Made by a program: the position numbers and the translations under genes | The notes under the pieces: generated by a model | The model's input: only the letters and a program-made list of their open reading frames with translations | What the model was told of the DNA's origin: nothing | The model's database searches: none | Shown: positions 7,408-12,073 of the stretch, in pieces | Layout of the letters: each line of letters starts with the position of its first letter | How positions within the stretch are numbered: the stretch's first letter is position 1 | Assembly (NCBI GenBank): GCA_934087065.1 | Contig: CAKOIS010000020.1 | Location: forward strand, 1 to 12,073 | Length of the DNA: 12,073 nucleotides | From: an uncultured Bacilli bacterium | GTDB lineage: Bacteria; Bacillota_I; Bacilli_A; RF39; UBA660 | Direction of reading: 5' to 3'

Positions 7408-8177
7408 TATTTATGCACTAATACTTTAGTTCCAGCACTTACATTATTATATATTGTTTCAGCTGCTTCATAAGGCATATTTATACATCCATGGCTTCCA
7501 TTTGTTAAATAAATGTCTTTACCATATTCACTTCTCCACCCATCAGCATCATGTAAGCCTATCGCTTGGTCAAATGGCATCCAAAAATATACATGACTTT
7601 TATATCCAGGGCCTTTTAAATAAGTGTCATATGCTTTATAAGCTATTTCAAAATATCCCGTTCTAGTATGAATTCCACCGTTACCTGTAACACATGGAGT
7701 AGTCATATATAACTCATTATCAATATAAAAATTCACTGTTTGACTACTTATGTCAACTTCCACAAACATATCAGGAAGAATACCCACGTCTTCATTATTG
7801 ATAAAACCAACTATTCCGTTCTCATCTTCAGTTAAATAGTAATAATCAGTTTCTTTAGTTATAACAACTTTTTGATATTTTCCAATTTCATTAATGATAT
7901 TAGTTTCTAAAGTATCATCATATACCTTTGTATCATTCTTAATATAACCCAAGTACATTACTTCCTTTTCTTGAATTTCATTTTCCACTTCACTTATCAA
8001 TTCAGTATTATCTATAACTTCAACAACATTTTCTTTTTCTACGTAATCCTTATTTGTATCAATAACTTCAGTATCATTTGATATATTTTGAACAAAATCA
8101 TTAAGTTCTTCCTTACTGCATCCAGTTAAAGTAATTAAAGCAGCTAAAACTCCAGCTAAAGTTTTCTTATAATTCAT
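7407..8177 (-). CDS. Lipoprotein L,D-transpeptidase (SH3-like plus YkuD domain)
   Basis: The ATG at 8177 has a good SD (GGTGAGG) 5-6 bases upstream; a GTG at 8189 overlaps that SD and is rejected. The product is 256 residues. Residues 1-20 form a lipoprotein signal, with KK, a hydrophobic stretch and lipobox LTGC with C20 as the lipidated residue. A spacer of about 50 mainly acidic residues follows, then a bacterial SH3-like segment (about 75-125) and a YkuD catalytic domain (from about 130). The domain ends in the diagnostic SHGCIN motif with H229 and nucleophile C231. Such enzymes use an L,D-cysteine peptidase/transferase mechanism to make 3-3 cross-links or attach proteins in peptidoglycan. 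It should be anchored to the outer face of the membrane. A good promoter lies just upstream, and the gene appears monocistronic. Confidence 0.92.
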   Translation of the reverse strand: MNYKKTLAGVLAALITLTGCSKEELNDFVQNISNDTEVIDTNKDYVEKENVVEVIDNTELISEVENEIQEKEVMYLGYIKNDTKVYDDTLETNIINEIGKYQKVVITKETDYYYLTEDENGIVGFINNEDVGILPDMFVEVDISSQTVNFYIDNELYMTTPCVTGNGGIHTRTGYFEIAYKAYDTYLKGPGYKSHVYFWMPFDQAIGLHDADGWRSEYGKDIYLTNGSHGCINMPYEAAETIYNNVSAGTKVLVHK

Positions 8178-8201
8178 AAATATCCTCACCTTTGACTAAA
8201 T

Positions 8202-8230
8202 ATTCTACACTCTTTTAGTAAAAATGTAAA
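8202..8230 (-). promoter_or_regulatory. Promoter of the L,D-transpeptidase gene
   Basis: On the minus strand, TTTACA (8230-8225) and TAGAAT (8207-8202) are spaced by exactly 17 bases, each one mismatch from the vegetative sigma consensus. The start site would be about 8195, immediately before the SD. Confidence 0.75.
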
Positions 8231-8278
8231 GAGATTTAAATCAATATTATGTAATTAAAACACTTAATATGTATAAAG

Positions 8279-8295
8279 TATTTTATGATAAAATA
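8279..8295. repeat. AT-only palindrome TATTTTAT-G-ATAAAATA
   Basis: Perfect 8-bp arms around one central G, in the spacer about 50 bp upstream of the L,D-transpeptidase -35. It could be an operator, but A/T-only palindromes arise easily by chance in DNA this AT-rich. Confidence 0.3.
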
Positions 8296-8314
8296 TAAGT
8301 GGACTTTTTACAAG

Positions 8315-8339
8315 AAAAAAACCGACTTATTATCGGTTT
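8315..8339 (-). terminator. Intrinsic terminator of the HerA-like gene
   Basis: On the minus strand AAACCGA (8339-8333) pairs with TCGGTTT (8325-8319) around a 7-base loop, followed by a run of Ts (complement of 8315-8321). The gene's stop codon lies in the loop. Confidence 0.85.
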
Positions 8340-10081
8340 AACATCCAATTATTATATATATCAGCATTAGAACTACTTGGTGCAGGATTTGCTTTTTCCA
8401 TTTTAATTATCATAGGTATCTTTAAAATTCTACCAAAAGCAACACAAGTACCAGGCTGCAAACTCTTTTGCTTATTAATAATTTCCTCACTCATATTAGG
8501 TATCATTTTCTCAATATACTCTAAATCAAGTGGGTGAGTAATCTTAAAAATTATAAAGTTGTCTAACTGACTTATTACATTACCATTTAAATCTGTTGGT
8601 CTTTGAGTAATAAGGTCTAGTATAACACCGTGTTTTCTTCCTTCTTTAGCAATTCTTTCAAATATATTATAACCAATTAATTCTTGATCTGTATCTTCTC
8701 TAACATATCTATGTGCTTCTTCAAGCATTATATGAATAGGTATACTTGCACGCGGTTCATTAGTTTTACCAAAAAGTAAGAACATTCTACTAAATATCTT
8801 TGTAACAGTTCTAGCAAATCTATCATCAACATCTTCTAAGTTAATATTAATTATTTGTGCTTTCTTATTATCTTTAGTAGTAACTAAAGCAGCAATATAA
8901 TCTTTTACACTATTATACTTTTTATCAGTAAAGAATACACTATTACTTGAATTAATCAAATTATGTAGTTTAACCTTTAAACTAATTGCTTCATTATACA
9001 TCTTCTCATTAAGCAAATATCTTTCGCTAAATAAAGTGAAATTTAAAGCAACTTCCAAATCTTTTAACCCATAAGTAACGCCAGATGTATTTATGTTCCA
9101 TACTTTTTCTTCTTTAACAAATTTCTCAATATATTCACTTATTAAAGTTCTTTCACCAAATCTTCCTTCACTATCTATATCAAAACACTTTCTAAAAACT
9201 CTTGTATAACCAATTCCAGGCACAACTGTATCTAGACTTAATTCATGAGTATGTGTAGTAGATAAAATATCAAAAATTTGGTCTCTTATTTTAGCACTTG
9301 TCTGATTTGTGTACATAATAGAAGTGATAGCTTTAGCAAGTAAATGATTTTTATATTCTTGTACTTCCTTATCATCACTTGCAAAAATTCTAGCAAGTTC
9401 AATAGTTTCTTCAATAATAGGTATCTGTCCATAACTAGTTGCATCTAATAAATTAAGTAAATCATCAAGTGTTAATAAAGATACTGGAATACTTAAATAC
9501 TCTGCATCTATCTTTTTATTTGTAGTTATTAATTTATAATGCAAGTTTGGATTAATATCATTTATCCCGCTAAGTGCGCTTATGTATTCACCATATGAGT
9601 CAAATATAAACAAGTTAGCCTTAAATGGAACAGCCTTCAAACTCATTAAATTTTGTAAAATTCTACAAATACCATAAGTTTTACCACTACCTGAATTACC
9701 AAAAATAGCTGCATGATTACTAAATAAATCATTAACGTCAACACTTACTGGATAATTTTTATAAAGTGGAGAAACTCCTAAAGTCAAAGCGTTTTTAGAA
9801 CTGCTTACTAATATTTTTAGTTCTTCTTCATTAATAACTCTAACACTTGAATTTAAACTAGGTTTCTTAATAAGTCCACCTAAGAAAGAAGTTTTAGTTA
9901 ACTCTCCAAGAAAATTAACTTTAACAGAATTACCTTCAATATCTTCAACTTCTCCAAGTATCTTCTTATCATTATCTATAAATACTACGTGTAAGTTTAA
10001 AATATCACCTAGATTAACCGCGTCAACTAATAAACTTACAATAGCATAGTTTTTATTTATTGCTAAAATATTTCCAAACAT
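8330..10081 (-). CDS. HerA-like ATPase with N-terminal HAS barrel (DUF87 family)
   Basis: This 583-residue HerA/FtsK-type hexameric ATPase family protein has an N-terminal beta-rich HAS-barrel-like domain (1 to about 95). Walker A is GNSGSGKT at 128-135. Walker B is IPIHIMLEEAH at about 447-457, with the family's EE pair at E454/E455. Further motifs are AKEGRKHG (about 478-485), ITQRP (491-495) and FKITHPLD. Archaeal HerA acts with the NurA nuclease in DNA end processing, and bacterial relatives also occur in anti-phage modules such as HerA-Sir2. No nuclease, Sir2 or other partner gene is adjacent here: the neighbours are an L,D-transpeptidase and glyS. A solitary DNA-pumping or repair role is the simplest inference. 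The ATG follows an AGAGG SD with 8-base spacing. The gene has its own promoter and terminator. Confidence 0.9.
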   Translation of the reverse strand: MFGNILAINKNYAIVSLLVDAVNLGDILNLHVVFIDNDKKILGEVEDIEGNSVKVNFLGELTKTSFLGGLIKKPSLNSSVRVINEEELKILVSSSKNALTLGVSPLYKNYPVSVDVNDLFSNHAAIFGNSGSGKTYGICRILQNLMSLKAVPFKANLFIFDSYGEYISALSGINDINPNLHYKLITTNKKIDAEYLSIPVSLLTLDDLLNLLDATSYGQIPIIEETIELARIFASDDKEVQEYKNHLLAKAITSIMYTNQTSAKIRDQIFDILSTTHTHELSLDTVVPGIGYTRVFRKCFDIDSEGRFGERTLISEYIEKFVKEEKVWNINTSGVTYGLKDLEVALNFTLFSERYLLNEKMYNEAISLKVKLHNLINSSNSVFFTDKKYNSVKDYIAALVTTKDNKKAQIININLEDVDDRFARTVTKIFSRMFLLFGKTNEPRASIPIHIMLEEAHRYVREDTDQELIGYNIFERIAKEGRKHGVILDLITQRPTDLNGNVISQLDNFIIFKITHPLDLEYIEKMIPNMSEEIINKQKSLQPGTCVAFGRILKIPMIIKMEKANPAPSSSNADIYNNWMLNR

Positions 10082-10106
10082 AATATAACCTCTTTATTCT
10101 ATAAGT

Positions 10107-10135
10107 ATAATAGCATAAAATTAAGAAATTTACAA
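10107..10135 (-). promoter_or_regulatory. Promoter of the HerA-like gene
   Basis: On the minus strand, TTGTAA (10135-10130) and TATTAT (10112-10107) are separated by 17 bases, with an upstream TGC making an extended -10. Its -35 directly abuts the divergent glyS -35. Confidence 0.7.
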
Positions 10136-10164
10136 TTGATTTCTTCACTAATTTATGATATTAT
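10136..10164 (+). promoter_or_regulatory. Promoter of the glyS T-box leader
   Basis: TTGATT (10136-10141) and TATTAT (10159-10164) have 17-base spacing, placing the transcription start near 10171. Alternative boxes TTTACA (10129-10134) and TATGAT (10154-10159) have a less favourable 19-base spacing. Confidence 0.6.
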
Positions 10165-10170
10165 TTAAAT

Positions 10171-10300
10171 ATGTAAACGAAGACGGGCCCTGGAAAGCCT
10201 AACAGTTATGTATTCTAAAGAGGGATCTATTAAGATAATTAGAGTGGAACCGCGGAGGAGTTTGAGCCTTCGTCTCTAAAACTTATTAGTTTCCTCTTTT
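10171..10300 (+). promoter_or_regulatory. Glycine T-box riboswitch, unusually compact
   Basis: The conserved T-box AGAGTGGAACCGCGG is at 10241-10255. An antiterminator can be drawn: AGAG with CTCT, and CGGAGG (10253-10258) with CCTTCG (10267-10272), leaving the UGGA bulge. UGGA would pair with tRNA ends of the form UCCA; bacterial tRNA-Gly has U73, so this supports glycine sensing and fits the glyS gene downstream. A small hairpin ATCT-ATTA-AGAT (10225-10236) precedes the T-box in the place of stem III. Only about 70 bases lie between the predicted start and the T-box, less than a usual stem I needs, and I could not fix the specifier codon. CCTC followed by a T-run (10293-10300) can pair with GAGG (10256-10259) as a terminator. 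Confidence 0.85.
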
Positions 10301-10322
10301 TATTTTAAGGAGAGTGAAAAAA

Positions 10323-11699
10323 ATGGAAGAATTAACAATGAAAGACTTAGTGAATTTTTGTAAACAATATGGTTTCATATTTCAAGGAAGTGAAATATAT
10401 GGAGGACTTGCAAATACTTGGGACTTTGGACCAGTTGGAGTAGAGTTAAAGAAAAACCTAAAAAATGCATGGATGAAGAAATTCATTCAAGAAGACATAA
10501 ACAACGTTGGTTTAGATAGCGCTATATTAATGAACCCTAAAACATGGGAAGCAAGTGGCCACTTGAGCACATTTAGTGACCCATTAATTGACTGTAAAGA
10601 ATGTAAAACTAGATATCGTGCAGATAACTTAATTAATGACTATACTAATTCAAACTTAGGAGATACTCTTACAAATGAAGAAAGAGTTTCATACATTAAA
10701 GATAATAAGGTTCCATGTCCAAAATGTGGAAAATCTAACTTCACAGACATAAGAGAATTTAACCTAATGTTTAAAACATTCCAAGGTGTAACAGAAGACT
10801 CAAAAAGTGCAGTGTATCTTCGACCTGAAACTGCGCAAGGTATATTTGTAAACTTCATGAATGTACAAAGAAGTATGAGACTTAAAGTGCCATTTGGAAT
10901 TGGACAAGTAGGTAAATCATTTAGAAACGAAATAACTCCAGGTAACTTTATATTCAGAGTTAGAGAGTTTGAACAAATGGAGTTAGAATTCTTCTGTAAG
11001 CCAGGTACAGAATTAGACTGGTTTAAATACTATAAAGATAAATGTAAAAATTTCTTACTAAGTTTAGGTATCAAAGAAGAAAATCTAAGACTAAGAGACC
11101 ATGACAAAGAAGAACTAAGTTTCTACAGCAACGCAACAACAGATATAGAATATAAATTCCCATTCGGATGGGGAGAACTTTGGGGAATAGCATCCCGTAC
11201 CAACTATGACCTTTCTAGACATATGGAAGTATCAAAAGAAAAACTAGAGTATCTTGATCCGGACACTAATGAAAAGTATGTTCCTTATGTAATTGAACCA
11301 TCTTTAGGTGTAGAAAGACTATTTTTAACAGTACTTTGTAATGCTTACACAAATGAAACACTAAGTGATGGAACAACAAGAGAAGTAATGAAGTTTACTC
11401 CTTCTCTTGCACCATACAAAGTAACAGTATTACCTTTAGTAAAGAAATTTCATAGTGAAAAAGCACTAGAACTATATAAAGAATTATCTAAACACTTTAT
11501 GACAATGTATGACGAGAGTGGTAACATTGGTAAAAGATATAGAAGAAGTGATGTAATAGGTGTACCTTTTGCAGTTACAATAGATGACGAAACATTAAAT
11601 AATGGTACAGTAACAGTAAGAGATAGAGATACAATGGAACAAATAACATTAAAAGTAGAAGAGTTAGTTGATTACATAAACAAAAAAATGGAGTTTTAA
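10323..11699 (+). CDS. glyS: Glycyl-tRNA synthetase, alpha2 type
   Basis: This class II synthetase charges tRNA-Gly with glycine in the cytoplasm. The ATG at 10323 stands 10 bases after AAGGAG; an in-frame GTG at 10314 overlaps the SD and is rejected. The product is 458 residues of the single-chain dimeric type, not the alpha2beta2 GlyQ/GlyS type. N-terminal signature: FIFQGSEIYGGLANTWDFGP. A CKEC...CPKC pair of knuckles (roughly residues 88-140) suggests a bound metal. Class II motif 2 is in FRNEITPGNFIFRVREF, and motif 3 is GVERLFL. The C-terminal anticodon-binding domain begins near APYKVTVLPLV. Expression is controlled by the T-box leader immediately upstream. The stop codon lies inside the loop of the terminator hairpin. 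Confidence 0.97.
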   Translation: MEELTMKDLVNFCKQYGFIFQGSEIYGGLANTWDFGPVGVELKKNLKNAWMKKFIQEDINNVGLDSAILMNPKTWEASGHLSTFSDPLIDCKECKTRYRADNLINDYTNSNLGDTLTNEERVSYIKDNKVPCPKCGKSNFTDIREFNLMFKTFQGVTEDSKSAVYLRPETAQGIFVNFMNVQRSMRLKVPFGIGQVGKSFRNEITPGNFIFRVREFEQMELEFFCKPGTELDWFKYYKDKCKNFLLSLGIKEENLRLRDHDKEELSFYSNATTDIEYKFPFGWGELWGIASRTNYDLSRHMEVSKEKLEYLDPDTNEKYVPYVIEPSLGVERLFLTVLCNAYTNETLSDGTTREVMKFTPSLAPYKVTVLPLVKKFHSEKALELYKELSKHFMTMYDESGNIGKRYRRSDVIGVPFAVTIDDETLNNGTVTVRDRDTMEQITLKVEELVDYINKKMEF

Positions 11700-11711
11700 A
11701 TTCCATTTTTT
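11683..11711. terminator. Bidirectional terminator at the end of glyS
   Basis: AAAAAATGGA (11683-11692) pairs with TCCATTTTTT (11702-11711). The T-run is on the plus strand and the mirrored run on the minus strand, so it can also end a minus-strand transcript from the spacer to the right. Confidence 0.8.
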
Positions 11712-11816
11712 AAATACAATTGATCAGAACACCAGGCGAGATGAATTCTCACATATAAAATATGCTTACTGGAACTCTTTAACACATCGTTACTCCTTCA
11801 CAAGTATCCCATCTGC
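11683..11816 (-). ncRNA. Candidate structured small RNA, family not recognised
   Basis: A minus-strand extended -10 promoter ends at 11823, predicting a G start at 11816 and a transcript of about 134 bases ending at the glyS hairpin in reverse. The predicted RNA can close with AGATG (11814-11810) against CATCT (11743-11739). It can form internal hairpins TAAC-GATGT-GTTA and CATAT-TTT-ATATG, so it looks structured rather than coding. It lacks the SRP GGAAGGAAGCAGC core and matches no riboswitch or 6S signature I know. No gene lies downstream on this strand except antisense glyS. It could be a small regulatory RNA or a leader remnant. Confidence 0.4.
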
Positions 11817-11822
11817 ATATAT

Positions 11823-11831
11823 AGTATACCA
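11823..11831 (-). promoter_or_regulatory. Extended -10 promoter element TGGTATACT
   Basis: On the minus strand TG-G-TATACT matches the extended -10 consensus with one mismatch in the hexamer. The -35 at 17-base spacing (AAATTT) is weak, as is common for extended -10 promoters. Confidence 0.5.
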
Positions 11832-11848
11832 TATTTTAAATAAATAAA

Positions 11849-11896
11849 TTTACATAACACCCACAAAAATATATAAAAAGTACGGTGTTATGTAAA
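11849..11896. repeat. Perfect 13-bp inverted repeat with 22-base spacer
   Basis: TTTACATAACACC (11849-11861) is exactly inverted at 11884-11896. The A-run after the right arm on plus, and the AT-rich stretch on minus, allow a weak terminator role. The large AT-rich loop would also fit an operator pair or a short insertion remnant. The left arm overlaps the -35 area of the minus-strand promoter. Confidence 0.6.
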
Positions 11897-11920
11897 AAAA
11901 ATAATACGCTATAAATCAAT

Positions 11921-11956
11921 AAAAAAAGGAATGAGGGTGGGCTCATTCCTTTTTTT
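11921..11956. terminator. Strong bidirectional terminator downstream of the tRNA-Met remnant
   Basis: Perfect 15-bp stem (11921-11935 with 11942-11956) with loop GGTGGG, and seven Ts on either strand. It lies about 8 bases past the tRNA CCA on the minus strand, the normal place for a tRNA terminator. Confidence 0.88.
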
Positions 11957-11964
11957 ATCATATT

Positions 11965-12009
11965 TGGTAGCGACGCTCGGAATCGAACCGAGAACCTCAC
12001 GGGTATGAA
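11965..12009 (-). tRNA. Elongator tRNA-Met (CAT), 3' half only
   Basis: On the minus strand the sequence runs from the anticodon loop TTCATAC through the 3' anticodon stem CCGTG, a 5-base variable loop AGGTT, a perfect T arm (CTCGG-TTCGATT-CCGAG), the acceptor strand CGTCGCT, discriminator A and encoded CCA. TTCATACCCGTGAGGT matches the Bacillus elongator tRNA-Met as I recall it, including U72, which pairs with G1 there. The bases that should form the 5' anticodon stem (needed to pair with CCGTG) are TTATT instead, and no D arm or 5' acceptor strand follows. The gene is therefore a 3' half that cannot make a tRNA. It is probably the duplicated attachment core of an integrated element, with an intact copy expected at the far end. 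Confidence 0.85.
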
Positions 12010-12028
12010 AAATAAGCCCTAAATTAAA

Positions 12029-12051
12029 TTACCGTTTATTTTTTACCGTTT
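12029..12051 (+). repeat. Direct repeat TTACCGTTT (two copies, 14-bp period)
   Basis: Copies lie at 12029-12037 and 12043-12051. Length, spacing and position about 20 bp from the att core fit arm-type integrase binding sites. Confidence 0.6.
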
Positions 12052-12052
12052 C

Positions 12053-12067
12053 CCTTATTAAATAAGG
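12053..12067. repeat. Palindrome CCTTATT-A-AATAAGG
   Basis: Perfect 7-bp arms around one A. AATAAG recurs next to the att core at 12011-12016, so these may be related protein-binding sites within the element end. Confidence 0.5.
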
Positions 12068-12073
12068 CTTCGC

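Larger units (their letters stand above)
12010..12073. mobile_element. Probable end of an integrated element abutting the tRNA-Met att core
   Basis: Identity to tRNA-Met stops in the anticodon loop at about 12009, and AT-rich non-coding sequence follows to the window edge. It carries two copies of TTACCGTTT and a palindrome, features expected of integrase arm-binding regions at an attL or attR. No integrase is visible because the window ends here. The call rests on the tRNA truncation and these repeats. Confidence 0.5.

Noticed and set aside
8330..10081. HerA-Sir2 or HerA-nuclease anti-phage system
   Set aside because: Only the ATPase is present. Flanking genes are an L,D-transpeptidase and glyS, with separate promoters and terminators.
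10314..10322. GTG start for glycyl-tRNA synthetase
   Set aside because: It overlaps the SD itself, with 1-base spacing. The ATG at 10323 has normal spacing and the usual N-terminus.
11701..11830. Signal recognition particle RNA or known riboswitch in the glyS downstream spacer
   Set aside because: No GGAAGGAAGCAGC core and no recognisable conserved core of the common riboswitch classes on either strand.
11965..12073. 3' end of a tmRNA (ssrA) on the minus strand
   Set aside because: The AT-rich sequence upstream and encoded CCA suggested it, but position 70 is G instead of the U needed for the universal tmRNA G3-U70 pair. The variable loop, 3' anticodon stem and CAT loop match elongator tRNA-Met exactly.
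11990..12073. Group I intron interrupting the tRNA anticodon loop
   Set aside because: Such introns end in G before the 3' exon. The bases before TTCAT are TTATTT, and no group I core elements are visible in the 64 bases available.

Overview
The window looks like chromosomal DNA of a low-GC Bacillota, most likely a Bacilli-type, possibly Mollicutes-related gut anaerobe (inference). The DNA is strongly AT-rich and densely packed. It carries a T-box-controlled alpha2-type glycyl-tRNA synthetase, an oxygen-independent ribonucleotide reductase and a lipoprotein L,D-transpeptidase. TGA is a stop (end of the gene at 1081-1608) and Trp is TGG, so the standard bacterial code applies. 

Layout. 1-504 is the 3' part of an NrtR-type NUDIX/winged-helix regulator. 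558-3440 is a same-strand gene string: a HAD-family phosphatase, three uncharacterised proteins with overlapping or abutting frames, and a histidine phosphatase. It ends at a strong hairpin shared with the convergent gene. 3484-4122 (minus) is a Crp/Fnr-type regulator that diverges from nrdD-nrdG-dut (4241-7387). One perfect 16-bp palindrome lies between them. It sits about 42 bp upstream of the predicted nrdD start site and over the regulator's own -35, suggesting activation of anaerobic dNTP synthesis together with autorepression. 7407-8177 (minus) is a lipoprotein with SH3-like and YkuD domains, and 8330-10081 (minus) is a HerA-like ATPase. The ATPase diverges from glyS (10323-11699), which has a compact glycine T-box leader. 

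The last 374 bases have no protein gene but are full of signals: the glyS terminator, a minus-strand extended -10 promoter that could drive a roughly 134-nt structured RNA ending at that same hairpin, a 13-bp inverted repeat, and a bidirectional terminator. Finally there is the exact 3' half of an elongator tRNA-Met gene (minus strand), starting in the anticodon loop. Its 5' half is missing and is replaced by AT-rich sequence with a 9-bp direct repeat. This is what a tyrosine-integrase attachment site looks like, so an integrated element probably begins near position 12010 and continues beyond the window. That junction, the coupled trio of unknown genes, the shared operator and the unusual T-box leader are the points most worth following.
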